A DNA stretch of 25,833 bases from an uncultured Collinsella sp. (lineage in GTDB: Bacteria; Actinomycetota; Coriobacteriia; Coriobacteriales; Coriobacteriaceae): the NCBI GenBank assembly GCA_902490325.1, contig CABUDJ010000024.1:1-25833 (forward strand), in the 5' to 3' direction. Every line of letters starts with the position of its first letter. Within the stretch, counting starts at the first letter, position 1. The notes beneath the pieces are model-generated. The model did not search any database and was not told the DNA's origin. It worked only from the letters and a program-made list of their open reading frames with translations. Positions 6,626 to 14,563 of this stretch are shown here, piece after piece. The translations under genes and the position numbers were made by a program.

Positions 6626-8641
6626 TTAGACCAGGCGGGCGTTGATCGTCTTGGCGATCTCGGCGGCGTCGGTGGAACCCTTGACGGTGCCACGGAAGTC
6701 CTCGTCCATGAGCGCCTCGGCGACCTTGGACAGGATCTTGAGGTGCGTGGTGCCAGCCTGTGCACCAGGGATGAGCAGAGCGATGGCCACGTTGACGGGA
6801 GCGCCGTCCATGGTGTCCCAACCAGTCACGCCGGACTCGTCCTTGACGACGATGACGGCAGCCTCGGTAATGGCGTCGGACTTGGCATGCGGGATGGCGA
6901 AGCCCTCCATCATGCCCGTGGTGCCCTCGGCCTCGCGGGCCAGGAAGGCGTTCATCACGGCGTCGGCGTCGCTGGCAATACCGGCCTTGACAGCCTGGTT
7001 GGAAACGAAGCTCAGAGCCTCGTCACGAGAAGCGAAGTCCTCGGCGACAAAGACGTTCTCGACCTTCACGAAGTCGGCAGCCTCGGCCTTGGGGGCCTCG
7101 ACGGCAGAAGCCTTAGGAGCCTCAACCGGCTTAGCAGCGGGAGCAGCGGCAGGAGCGGCCTTCTGGTTCTTCTCGAAGTCGTACTTCTTGAAGGCCACGA
7201 ACAGGATGCCACCGACCACGGCGCCGATGAGGATCGCGAGGACCCACAGCGGACCGTTCTCGACAACAGGCAGGACCAGGAAGCCGCCGTGGGGCGCCGG
7301 ATCGTGGACGTTGAACATGATGGTCAGGATCGAAGCGATGGAGGAACCGAGCATCATGATGGGCATGACGGGCCAGATGTTCTTGGTCATAAACGGAATG
7401 GCGCCCTCGGTGATGTGGGTGCAACCAAGGATGAGGTTGACGATACCGGCGTCATGATCCTCCTGGCTGAAGTACTTCTTGCCGACGACGACGGCGAAGG
7501 TGGTGATCAGCGGCGGAACGATGCAGGCGGCGGAGACGGCAGCCATGAAGTTGGTGCCGAAGTTGTAGGTCTCGGTGCCGACACCGGCGGCCAGGGCCTC
7601 GGTGAGCATAGCGGTACCAGTGACGTAGGCAGCCTTGTTGACCGGGCCGCCCATGTCAAAGGCGCACATGCAGCCGATGGCAAGACCCAGGACGATAGCG
7701 CCAGAGGCGGACAGGCCCTTGAGGAAGTCCATCATGGCGGTGTTGATTGCAGCCATGGGGCCGGAGATGCCGAGCATCACGAGGCCGACGATAGCGGTCG
7801 AGAACAGCGGGTACAGGAAGATAGCCTTGAGGCCGTCCAGGTTCTTGGGCAGGCCGGAGAAAACCTTCTCGAGCAGCAGGATGACATAGCCAGCGAGGAA
7901 GCCGCCGACGATGCCGCCCAGGAAGCCGAAACCAACGCCAGCGCCGCCGGCGTCGATCATGCCGGTCTCGGCGTTAACAGGCAGGCCCTGGATGGCGATC
8001 ATACCGGCGACGAAGCCGGGGACGAGCGCCGGACGCTTGCCGATGGACTCAGCGATGTAGGCGGAAAGCACGGGAACCATGAGGTTCATGGCAATGCCAC
8101 CGATGATCTTGAGCATTGCGGCGAAGGTGTTGTAGTCAGAAGCCGTCGAATCGAAGGACGTAATGCCCCACAGGAACGAAACAGCGGTCAGGACACCACC
8201 GGCGACGACGAAGACCAGCATGTGGCTAACGCCGTTCATGAGGTGCTTGTAGATGACGTGGCCGATAGACTCCTTCTCCTCGACCTCATCCTCGACATCG
8301 GCAGCGGCGGCAACCGAGTCGTCGCCCTTGGCGGCGAGCGCGCGGTCGATCAACTTACCGGCGGCCTCGACGGACAGGGCCTTGGAAACACCAACGGAAA
8401 CCATGGGCTTACCGGCGAATCGCTCCGCCTGGACATCCTTGTCGGCTGCGACGACGACGGCCTTGGCACCGGCGATCTCACCCTTCGTGAGCTCGTTCTC
8501 GACACCGACCTGGCCATGAGTCTCGACCTTAATGGTCAGACCGCGCTCGGCAGCTGCCTTCTCCAGCGCCTCCTTCGCCATGAAGGTGTGCGCGATACCG
8601 GTCGGGCAACCGGTGGCGGCGATGATGTCAAACTTAGCCAT
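6626..8641 (-). CDS. fruA: Fructose-type PTS permease EIIBCA fusion
   Basis: Membrane permease that imports and phosphorylates a sugar, most likely fructose to fructose-1-phosphate. Three PTS domains are fused in 671 residues. EIIB (1-~110) has the phosphocysteine loop GCPTGIAHT with Cys12. EIIC (~126-484) is a multi-spanning membrane domain with GFLGGIVGGFLAG and GGPVNKAA. An Ala/Pro/Lys linker (~485-521) precedes EIIA (522-671) with active-site GFAIPHAKSDAI, His585. The B-C-A order resembles Bacillus ManP rather than FruA (A-B-C), so a mannose-type substrate is an alternative; the two 1-phosphofructokinase-like genes nearby favour fructose. Start: ATG 8641 with AGGAGG five to six bases upstream; the reading frame upstream of it is unrelated to the family. 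It is divergent from an RpiR-type regulator and has its own terminator. Confidence 0.93.
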   Translation of the reverse strand: MAKFDIIAATGCPTGIAHTFMAKEALEKAAAERGLTIKVETHGQVGVENELTKGEIAGAKAVVVAADKDVQAERFAGKPMVSVGVSKALSVEAAGKLIDRALAAKGDDSVAAAADVEDEVEEKESIGHVIYKHLMNGVSHMLVFVVAGGVLTAVSFLWGITSFDSTASDYNTFAAMLKIIGGIAMNLMVPVLSAYIAESIGKRPALVPGFVAGMIAIQGLPVNAETGMIDAGGAGVGFGFLGGIVGGFLAGYVILLLEKVFSGLPKNLDGLKAIFLYPLFSTAIVGLVMLGISGPMAAINTAMMDFLKGLSASGAIVLGLAIGCMCAFDMGGPVNKAAYVTGTAMLTEALAAGVGTETYNFGTNFMAAVSAACIVPPLITTFAVVVGKKYFSQEDHDAGIVNLILGCTHITEGAIPFMTKNIWPVMPIMMLGSSIASILTIMFNVHDPAPHGGFLVLPVVENGPLWVLAILIGAVVGGILFVAFKKYDFEKNQKAAPAAAPAAKPVEAPKASAVEAPKAEAADFVKVENVFVAEDFASRDEALSFVSNQAVKAGIASDADAVMNAFLAREAEGTTGMMEGFAIPHAKSDAITEAAVIVVKDESGVTGWDTMDGAPVNVAIALLIPGAQAGTTHLKILSKVAEALMDEDFRGTVKGSTDAAEIAKTINARLV

Positions 8642-8720
8642 GTGTCCCTCCTTCTTGAGTTCTGCGCCCGCGGGCGCTCCCCTACACGCGCCTCGTAGCG
8701 CGCTTTTCCACAACTGAAAG
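8642..8720 (-). promoter_or_regulatory. GC-rich structured 5' leader of the permease gene
   Basis: The predicted leader carries two strong hairpins ahead of the ribosome site: the 14-bp palindrome GCGCCCGCGGGCGC at 8664-8677, and GCGC/GCGC around CTACGAG just upstream. These may slow translation or stabilise the message. No recognised riboswitch consensus was seen. Confidence 0.4.
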
Positions 8721-8777
8721 ATACCAACCTACCGTCTGCGTGAGAAGAGACAAGGCGCAATTCTCCGGTGAAAGGTT

Positions 8778-8832
8778 CTTTCATAACCGTAAACGGTAGG
8801 TGAAAGTTTATCATCATTGCTTGAATCGGCAA
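8778..8832 (-). promoter_or_regulatory. Promoter and candidate operator of the fructose permease
   Basis: On the minus strand -35 TTGCCG (8827-8832), a 16-bp spacer and -10 TAAACT (8805-8810) run into an imperfect palindrome: CTTTCA at one end, ACCGT-TT-ACGGT in the centre (8786-8797), and TGAAAG at the other (8778-8806 overall). A second CTTTCACC half-site lies just downstream, at about 8766-8773. The same -10/CTTTCACC arrangement precedes phosphofructokinase copy 1. A repressor bound here would cover the start of transcription. Confidence 0.55.
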
Positions 8833-8859
8833 GGTGTATCTTGTAATTGAAAATGCCCG

Positions 8860-8865
8860 TATACT
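8860..8865 (+). promoter_or_regulatory. Candidate -10 box of the RpiR-family regulator
   Basis: TATACT on the plus strand, 48 bases before the regulator's ATG. The -35 region is weak. It lies about 54 bp from the permease operator, so the divergent pair share a compact control region. Confidence 0.4.
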
Positions 8866-8912
8866 ATGGCGTGCATAACACGTCTGTTTTTCATGCCAAC
8901 CAGGAGCCATCC

Positions 8913-9770
8913 ATGACCGATAGCAGCAAGAGCGCGCTCTCCCTCATTAGCACCCATAAGGGATACAGCGAATCCGAGCAGCGCATTGTCGACTATATTC
9001 TGGAGAACCAGTCCGAGGCTCCGCGCCTGACAGCCGCCCAGCTCTCACGAGCCGCCGCCACGTCGGAGGCGACCGTTTCGCGTTTTTGCCGCAAGCTCGG
9101 CTTTGGCAGCTTCCGCAGCTTTCAGTTTTCGCTGGCACGCGACCTGGAAAGTCAGCGCAACGAGGGACTGACCGACGAGGTCTCGCTCGACAACATGGAG
9201 CAGAGCCTCAAGAATATCCTTGCTGCCAAGGTGAGCGAGCTGAATGCGACGATCGACGGCATCGACCACGAAACGCTGGCAGCCGTTGTGCATGCGCTTA
9301 AGAATGCCGGAGTTATTGAGTTCGCCGCCGTGGGTAACACCAATGCTGTCGCGCTTGATGCGACGTTTAAGTTTTCGCAGCTGGGCCTGCGCTGCATGGC
9401 GAGCACCATCAGTGAAACCGCAATCGGTTTTGCGCTGACCCTGAAGCCTGGCGACGTCATCGTGCTGATTTCGAACTCCGGTAAGTCGCGCCGCCTCAAC
9501 CGCATGGCAAAGGCCGCACGCGAGACGGGCGCCACGGTGGTCGTTATCAGCGGCGACAGCAAATCCCCACTCGCGCGCCTGGCCGACTATACCTTTAATA
9601 CGGTGAACCACGAGGCGCTGCTCACCACAGGCGACTTTGCGTTCTCCAAAATCAGCGCCACGATGATCATCGAGGTTATCTACAACTTCCTGCTGCCCGA
9701 AATCGAGGACGCGCGCGAACACATTAGCTACTACGAAGAGCTCATCCAGCCGGACAAGGTCGTGGAGTAG
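8913..9770 (+). CDS. RpiR/MurR-family transcriptional regulator (HTH + SIS)
   Basis: A 285-residue regulator with an N-terminal RpiR-type helix-turn-helix (about residues 10-85, including SEATVSRFCRKLGFGSF) and a C-terminal SIS phosphosugar-binding domain containing VGNTNAVA and VLISNSGKSRRL. Members sense sugar phosphates and repress or activate sugar catabolic genes. The divergent position next to the fructose permease and the palindrome in the shared gap suggest it controls that gene, sensing perhaps fructose-1-phosphate; this is inference. Start: ATG 8913 with AGGAG seven bases upstream; an upstream in-frame ATG (8847) would overlap the promoter and lacks a ribosome site. Fructose operons are more often controlled by DeoR- or LacI-type regulators, so an RpiR type here is somewhat unusual. 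Confidence 0.9.
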   Translation: MTDSSKSALSLISTHKGYSESEQRIVDYILENQSEAPRLTAAQLSRAAATSEATVSRFCRKLGFGSFRSFQFSLARDLESQRNEGLTDEVSLDNMEQSLKNILAAKVSELNATIDGIDHETLAAVVHALKNAGVIEFAAVGNTNAVALDATFKFSQLGLRCMASTISETAIGFALTLKPGDVIVLISNSGKSRRLNRMAKAARETGATVVVISGDSKSPLARLADYTFNTVNHEALLTTGDFAFSKISATMIIEVIYNFLLPEIEDAREHISYYEELIQPDKVVE

Positions 9771-9816
9771 TCAATTTGGGAGCCGATAGGGGCCGTCAGC
9801 CACAAAACGCGCCTAT

Positions 9817-9940
9817 CTACTACGTTTTGACCGCAGGCGCCAACCATACACCCAAAACTAAGAAAACCGCAGGCGTTCTACCTGCGGTTTTCTTTTTACC
9901 AATATTGACATGGTTGGCGATGCCCCACTAAACGTAGTAA
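9817..9940. repeat. Imperfect long inverted repeat around a terminator
   Basis: The left arm (9817-9847, CTACTACGTTTT...GCGCCAACCAT) and right arm (9910-9940, ATGGTTGGCG...AAACGTAGTA) are partly complementary. Best-matched blocks are ACTACGTTT/AAACGTAGT and GCCAACCAT/ATGGTTGGC. They flank the terminator hairpin at 9863-9898 in the gap between two convergent genes. Confidence 0.55.
9863..9898 (+). terminator. Bidirectional Rho-independent terminator between the regulator and recN
   Basis: AAAACCGCAGG and CCTGCGGTTTT form a perfect 11-bp stem with a 7-base loop. On the plus strand it is followed by CTTTTT, ending the regulator transcript. Read on the minus strand it is followed by TTTTCTTAGTTTT, so it can also stop recN read-through. 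Confidence 0.92.
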
Positions 9941-9976
9941 ACAGCCACGTTTTATGGCAGGCGGTACCAGACAAGC

Positions 9977-10020
9977 ACGTGGTGGGACAAAATTATCAGT
10001 AGTATTTGTCCCACCAACGT
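9977..10020. repeat. Strong hairpin downstream of recN
   Basis: GGTGGGACAAA (9981-9991) pairs perfectly with TTTGTCCCACC (10005-10015) around a 13-base loop, and the outer ACGT ends extend the stem past one bulged base. No T tract follows on the recN strand. It may act as a 3' stability element or a repeat-family unit. Confidence 0.65.
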
Positions 10021-10032
10021 TGCAGGTACGGC

Positions 10033-11661
10033 CTAGCTCCGCGCTTCATCCAGCATCTGCTTTGCGTGGGCCAAGCTTGCCTCGGACTGATCGCCGCTGA
10101 GCATGCGGGCAATCTCGGCGGTTCGGGCATCGCCGGTTACCTCGTCCAGATGCGTCTGGGGAACATCGCCGGGCTCCTTGCTGACCACGTAATGCTTGTC
10201 GGCCATAACGGCGACCTGTGCCAAGTGAGTTACGACAATCACCTGGTGCGTGGCGGCAAGATCTGCCAGCACGCCCGCGAGGGCACGCGCCGTCGAGCCG
10301 CCGACACCGGCATCGACCTCGTCGAACACAAGTGTATCGACGCCGTCCGCGTTACCGAGGACAACCTTGCTCGCCAGCATCACACGGCTAAGCTCGCCGC
10401 CCGACGCAATGCGACGTAAGGGACGCGGCGTGAGGCCGGCACCGCTGCGATATAGCAGCTCGTAGCTCGAAGGGCCAGCGGGTGTCCACTCGGCACGCGG
10501 CAAATCGCGCGACTCCCACACGAGCTCAGCGCTTCCCATCTCCAGGCGGGCCATCTGACGGCCGACCTCATGACAAAAGCGCGGAGCGGCCGTATTGCGC
10601 GCACGCTTAAGCGCCTTGGCTGCTGCGAACAACTCGCGCTCAGCAGCACCAAGCGCCTCGCGCGCCTTTTTGATCTGCTCATCGCCATCATCAACCAGGG
10701 ACAGCAGCTCTTGCGAGCGATCGCGCATGGCAAAAACATCGTCCATAGTGGGACCCCACTGACGCAACAGACCCTTGAGGTCGGAATACCGCTCACGCAT
10801 GCGAGCGAGCTCGCGCGGGTCGAAGGCGATACCATCGCGATAGGCACGAAGCTCGTTCGCGCAATCCTCAAGGGAGATACAGGCGTCCGAAAGCGTATCG
10901 GCAATGTCGCCCAGTTTGCGATCGACGGTAGCCATGCGTGAAAGCTCGGCCACGGCGCCATTCACGGCATCGAGCGCTCCCCCTTCGGCGGCTAGCGATG
11001 CATGGGCATCGCTAGCTGTGGCAACCAGCACCTCGGCATGTTCGGAGCGCGGCAGCAGTTCCTCGAGTTCCTCATACTCGCCCGGTTTAGGGTCGACCTC
11101 GCCGATGCGCTCGAGCGCAAAGCGCGCCTCCTCGACGCGGCTCCCCTGCGCACGCGAGGCCTCTTCAACACGTCGAACCTCCTTGGCGGCAGCACGCGAT
11201 GCCTTAAAGCAAGCGCGGTACGCATCCAGCGCCTCGAGCGCAGAGCGTCCCGCCCACGCATCGACCATCGCAACGTGATGTGCCGAATCGAGCAAGCGCT
11301 GGTGCTCGTGTTGGCCGCACAGATCCATCATCACACCAACGCGCTCCGAAAGCTCGCGCACACTGGCGATGCGCCCGTCAATCTTCACACGGCTGCGGCC
11401 CTCGGCAGAAAGGCTGCGCTGCACGGTGAAGCCCTCCGTGTCGTGCGGCCCGTCAAACAGCCGCGCCTCGACGCTGGCAAGCGTCTCGCCCTCGCGCACC
11501 GTCGACGAATCCGCACGCTCGCCCAAAATAAGCTTAAGAGCCGAGAGCAGCGCGGTCTTGCCAGCGCCGGTCTCGCCGGTCAGGACAGTCAGGCCGGCAC
11601 TCGGCACCAGCGTCGCCTCGCGAATGAGTGCAATGTTAGAAACCTGCAGCTCATCGATCAT
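10033..11661 (-). CDS. recN: DNA repair protein RecN (SMC-like ATPase)
   Basis: A 542-residue SMC-family ATPase acting at DNA double-strand breaks in recombinational repair. Walker A is GETGAGKT at residues 29-36. The middle is charged and helical, rich in Ala, Glu and Arg, as expected for the coiled coil. The ABC signature is ASGGELSRVMLA and Walker B is LVFDEVDAGVGG, followed by IVVTHLAQVA. The length is normal for the family. Start: ATG 11661 with GGAG seven bases upstream. It overlaps the end of nadK by 11 bases, so translation of the two is probably coupled. It is the last gene of the efp-asp23-nusB-xseB-tlyA-nadK-recN run; tlyA-nadK-recN is a common order in many bacteria. Confidence 0.95.
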   Translation of the reverse strand: MIDELQVSNIALIREATLVPSAGLTVLTGETGAGKTALLSALKLILGERADSSTVREGETLASVEARLFDGPHDTEGFTVQRSLSAEGRSRVKIDGRIASVRELSERVGVMMDLCGQHEHQRLLDSAHHVAMVDAWAGRSALEALDAYRACFKASRAAAKEVRRVEEASRAQGSRVEEARFALERIGEVDPKPGEYEELEELLPRSEHAEVLVATASDAHASLAAEGGALDAVNGAVAELSRMATVDRKLGDIADTLSDACISLEDCANELRAYRDGIAFDPRELARMRERYSDLKGLLRQWGPTMDDVFAMRDRSQELLSLVDDGDEQIKKAREALGAAERELFAAAKALKRARNTAAPRFCHEVGRQMARLEMGSAELVWESRDLPRAEWTPAGPSSYELLYRSGAGLTPRPLRRIASGGELSRVMLASKVVLGNADGVDTLVFDEVDAGVGGSTARALAGVLADLAATHQVIVVTHLAQVAVMADKHYVVSKEPGDVPQTHLDEVTGDARTAEIARMLSGDQSEASLAHAKQMLDEARS

Positions 11662-12511
11662 GACGGACTCCGTAGAATACGCGGCTCACCGAGTTATAGA
11701 AGCTCTCGGGGCCGTAATCCAGCAGCAACACATCTCCGGGCCCGCGGCGCACCGCCACGCTCTCAACGGTGCCATCGCAGGTAATAAACTGTCCATCGAT
11801 AGCGATCGCCGGCACGCTCGGACGATCATCAGACATAAAGATTTCGACGACATCACTCGGCGAAGTCAAGAAGGCACGGGCCTGAATGGTGTGCGGCGCA
11901 ATGGGTACGCAGACCATGCCCGTATAGTCGGGGCTCACGATGGGGCCACCGGCACTGAGCGCGTAACCCGTAGAACCAGTCGCCGTCGAAACGACGACAC
12001 CGTCACCGCGCAAGCGATCGATATGATGGCCGGAAACGGTGATGTCAAACTCGACCATATCGGACAGGGGTCCGCGCGTAAGCGCCATATCGTTGAGGGC
12101 AAACGTGCGCACAACGTCCTTCGTACCGTCATCGCGCACCGAGACGATATCCGCGGCGATGGTGGCGCGACGGCTCACGTGCAGCTCACCGGACAGGGCG
12201 TCGCTCACGACCTGCAGGATGTCGCGCTCCTCGGGGCTCGCAGCAGTTAGAAAGCCCAGGTGACCATAGGAAAGACCGAGGATAGGAATCTCACGATGGT
12301 TGAGGATGCGGGCAGCGCGCAGCAAAGTACCGTCGCCGCCGAGCGTAATGACCAGATCGGAGCCGTCAATATCAGGCGTGCTTTGAATCTTCGATCGCTG
12401 GTCGGCAGCCCATGCGACCTCATAGCCCTGACGCGTCAGCCAAAGCTCGAGCATCAGGCCGCTCTCGACCGCCTCTTGCTTGTAGTAATTGGGAACCAGA
12501 AAGACCTTCAT
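11651..12511 (-). CDS. nadK: NAD kinase
   Basis: Phosphorylates NAD+ to NADP+ with ATP or polyphosphate; cytoplasmic. The 286-residue protein has the family's GGDGT motif at residues 58-62, an NxGxxGFL-like GLSYGHLGFL, and the conserved TATGSTGYALSAGGPIV segment for nucleotide binding. The N terminus MKVFLVPNYYK is typical. The ATG overlaps the tlyA stop as ATGA, and no strong ribosome site precedes it, which points to translational coupling. Confidence 0.95.
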   Translation of the reverse strand: MKVFLVPNYYKQEAVESGLMLELWLTRQGYEVAWAADQRSKIQSTPDIDGSDLVITLGGDGTLLRAARILNHREIPILGLSYGHLGFLTAASPEERDILQVVSDALSGELHVSRRATIAADIVSVRDDGTKDVVRTFALNDMALTRGPLSDMVEFDITVSGHHIDRLRGDGVVVSTATGSTGYALSAGGPIVSPDYTGMVCVPIAPHTIQARAFLTSPSDVVEIFMSDDRPSVPAIAIDGQFITCDGTVESVAVRRGPGDVLLLDYGPESFYNSVSRVFYGVRHDR

Positions 12512-13311
12512 AGCGTTGCAGCTTTCTCGCTCATAACCGATACCTGGAATTGCAGCTCATCGTCGGCGCGCTCGCCGGGGGCAAACCTCGTGCCGTACAG
12601 GAAAAACTCAACGTTTCCCTTGGCACCATGAATGGGCGACACGCAGACATCGACCGGGAACAGGCCCTTGGCAGCAAAGAGTTCAACCGCCGCCACGAGT
12701 GTATCGTGGCGCACGGCGGGATCGGTCACAATGCCGCCCTCACCCACCAGCGCCGCCGGAGCCTCAAACTGCGGCTTTACGAGCGTGCAAAACGAACCCG
12801 AAGGCTTCAGGCACGCCAGCACGGCGTCGATGATATTCGCGATACTCGTAAACGATACATCGCACACGGCCAGATCGATAGCACCGCCGTAGCCGAGCTC
12901 GGGCAACTGCGTCACATTCGTGCGCTCGTGGAGCGTCACACGATCGTCTTGGCGCAGCGACCAATCGAACTGGGCGCGACCCACGTCCACCGAGACAACG
13001 GTCGCAGCTCCGCGCTTGAGCAGGCAATCGGTAAAGCCGCCGGTAGAGCAGCCCACATCCAGACAGGCAAGGCCCGTCGGATTGATGCCAAACGCATCAA
13101 GTGCGCCTTCGAGCTTAAGACCGCCGCGGCCAACATAGGGAATGCGCCCCTTCACGTGCAGCGGCAGGCCCGGGGTCACCTTAAGGCCCGGCGAAGTCAA
13201 GCGCTCACCGCCACTCGAGACCAAGCCGGCCATAAGAGTGCGAAGGGCATCCGCGCGATCGGCGCAGATGCCCTGTGAAATCAGTTCGTCATCAAGACGC
13301 ACGCGTTTCAT
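12508..13311 (-). CDS. tlyA: TlyA-family rRNA methyltransferase (S4 + FtsJ-like domains)
   Basis: A predicted 2'-O-methyltransferase of 16S/23S rRNA (TlyA family; also called hemolysin A in older annotation). The 267-residue protein has an N-terminal S4 RNA-binding domain with a VRLDDEL-type start. It is followed by a Rossmann methyltransferase with the SAM-binding motif LDVGCSTGGFTD, VSVDVG and CDVSFTS. Start: ATG 13311 fits the family N terminus, but no clear ribosome site is visible; ATG 13320 would add three residues and is equally possible. It lies between xseB (gap about 35 bp) and nadK (4-base overlap). Methylation by TlyA is linked to capreomycin sensitivity in mycobacteria; that has not been shown here. 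Confidence 0.92.
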   Translation of the reverse strand: MKRVRLDDELISQGICADRADALRTLMAGLVSSGGERLTSPGLKVTPGLPLHVKGRIPYVGRGGLKLEGALDAFGINPTGLACLDVGCSTGGFTDCLLKRGAATVVSVDVGRAQFDWSLRQDDRVTLHERTNVTQLPELGYGGAIDLAVCDVSFTSIANIIDAVLACLKPSGSFCTLVKPQFEAPAALVGEGGIVTDPAVRHDTLVAAVELFAAKGLFPVDVCVSPIHGAKGNVEFFLYGTRFAPGERADDELQFQVSVMSEKAATL

Positions 13312-13346
13312 GAATGCCATCAACCATTCGTATCCGGAGATGCGGC

Positions 13347-13586
13347 CTAGCTATCCTGGGATTCGTTTGCCGCATCCTCATCGTATTCCTGCTCGAGCTT
13401 GTCGGCCTCACGCGGCGTCAACTCAAACTTGTCGACCATATCGACCGCGCGGGAGCCCAGCTCAATCGCTTCGTCAAACAAATCGAGCGAACGCTCCAAG
13501 GAGGTATCCTTGGAGCGAACGGTAGCGATGATCTGATCCAGACGGTCCGAAATCTCATCAAAGTTACGGACAGAACCCTCTGGCAT
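13347..13586 (-). CDS. xseB: Exodeoxyribonuclease VII small subunit
   Basis: A 79-residue helical protein with the family pattern FDEISDRLDQIIATV...LERSLDLFDEAIELG, which forms the XseB stalk binding XseA. The C terminus is acidic. Start: ATG 13586 with GAGGAG five bases upstream, only 2 bp after the nusB stop. The large subunit gene xseA, which usually precedes xseB, is not here: the neighbours are nusB and tlyA. Confidence 0.88.
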   Translation of the reverse strand: MPEGSVRNFDEISDRLDQIIATVRSKDTSLERSLDLFDEAIELGSRAVDMVDKFELTPREADKLEQEYDEDAANESQDS

Positions 13587-13588
13587 GG

Positions 13589-14173
13589 CTACTCCTCGAC
13601 GGAGTCGATGTCAGCCTCGGCGGCGTCCGCATCCTCGGCCAGCACGCCAGCCTCAGCCTGAGCAACCGCAACCTTGGCGGCAGCCTCGGCAGCCTGCGCC
13701 TCCTCGCGAGCGCGATCTTCGGCCAGCAGCTCCTGGTACAGGCCCTCGCCCGGCAGCTCCTCGCTGCGAGCGATCTTGCCCAGCACGCCGTTGACGAACG
13801 ACGCGGACTGGTCGGTGCCATAGGCCTTGGCAAGCTCGACAGCCTCGTTGATCACGATGGCGTCCGAGACCTCCTCGTCGGTGAGGAAACGCATCTCGTA
13901 AACAGCGATACGCAGCAGATTGCGGTCGGCGCCGGGCATGCGCATAAGATCCCAGTTCTTGGCAACGGATCGCAGAGCGCAGTCGATGCGGTCGATATGC
14001 TCGTAGGCACCGCGGCACAGCTCCAACGCATAGGGGTCGAGGGGACCCTTCGAGATCAGGAAATCACCCTCGAGGACGCGCTCGAGCGGGCTGTCCGTGG
14101 CCTCGGCCTGGAACAGCAGCTGCAGCGCCTGACTGCGGGCAAGCGTGCGCCCGCGATAAACCTTAAGGCTCAA
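13589..14173 (-). CDS. nusB: Transcription antitermination protein NusB with acidic tail
   Basis: RNA-binding antitermination factor acting with NusE on rRNA operons. Residues 5-140 carry the NusB pattern: RTLARSQALQLLFQAE, IDCALRSVAKNW, RNLLRIAVYEM, INEAVELAKAYG and SFVNGVLGKIA. The 194-residue length exceeds the usual 130-160 because of a C-terminal extension (about 140-194) rich in Ala, Glu and Asp, probably disordered. Start: TTG at 14173 with AGGAG six bases upstream, the ribosome site running into the TAA of the preceding gene; no ATG fits better. Confidence 0.93.
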   Translation of the reverse strand: MSLKVYRGRTLARSQALQLLFQAEATDSPLERVLEGDFLISKGPLDPYALELCRGAYEHIDRIDCALRSVAKNWDLMRMPGADRNLLRIAVYEMRFLTDEEVSDAIVINEAVELAKAYGTDQSASFVNGVLGKIARSEELPGEGLYQELLAEDRAREEAQAAEAAAKVAVAQAEAGVLAEDADAAEADIDSVEE

Positions 14174-14176
14174 AGG

Positions 14177-14539
14177 TTACTCCTTGGGGAAAACGAGGCC
14201 GTCAATGCAAACGTCAACGCGTTCGACCTCGACGCCCACCTGAGCATCGATGGCAGCGACCACGGCGGTGCGAACGGCCTCGGCGAGTTTCTTGAACGGA
14301 TAGCCAAAGAACACCACGACACGCACGGTGAGTGCGAGCTTGTCGCCGACGACCTCGGCCTCGACCGCCGGCTCGGAAGCAGGGGCCTTGGACGAGAGCA
14401 TCATGGAGACAAGGTTGGTGGCAAGGTCCTTGACGCCAACGGAGGCGATGCCCTCGACATCCGACACGGCGCGCGAGACGATGGCGGTCAAAACATCGGG
14501 CGAAATGCCGATGCCGTCAATCTTGATTTCCTGGGGCAT
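14177..14539 (-). CDS. Asp23/Gls24-family envelope stress protein
   Basis: A 120-residue Asp23 (alkaline shock protein) family member. Visible pattern: IGISPDVLTAIVSRAVSDVEGI near the N terminus, VEAEVVGDKLALTVRVVVFFGYP in the middle, and VRTAVVAAIDAQVGVEVERVDVCI at the end. The exact role is not settled in the family; members associate with the envelope and respond to cell wall stress. Start: ATG 14539 with AGGAGG four to five bases upstream. It lies 24 bp after efp and directly before nusB, the usual efp-asp23-nusB order in Gram-positive genomes. Confidence 0.9.
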   Translation of the reverse strand: MPQEIKIDGIGISPDVLTAIVSRAVSDVEGIASVGVKDLATNLVSMMLSSKAPASEPAVEAEVVGDKLALTVRVVVFFGYPFKKLAEAVRTAVVAAIDAQVGVEVERVDVCIDGLVFPKE

Positions 14540-14563
14540 GAGTCCTCCTAGAAGAGTTGGTTG

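Noticed and set aside
6620..8698. 692-codon plus-strand frame opposite the PTS permease
   Set aside because: Antisense shadow with Gly/Asp/Leu/Val/His-rich low-complexity translation; the opposite strand encodes a clear EIIBCA.
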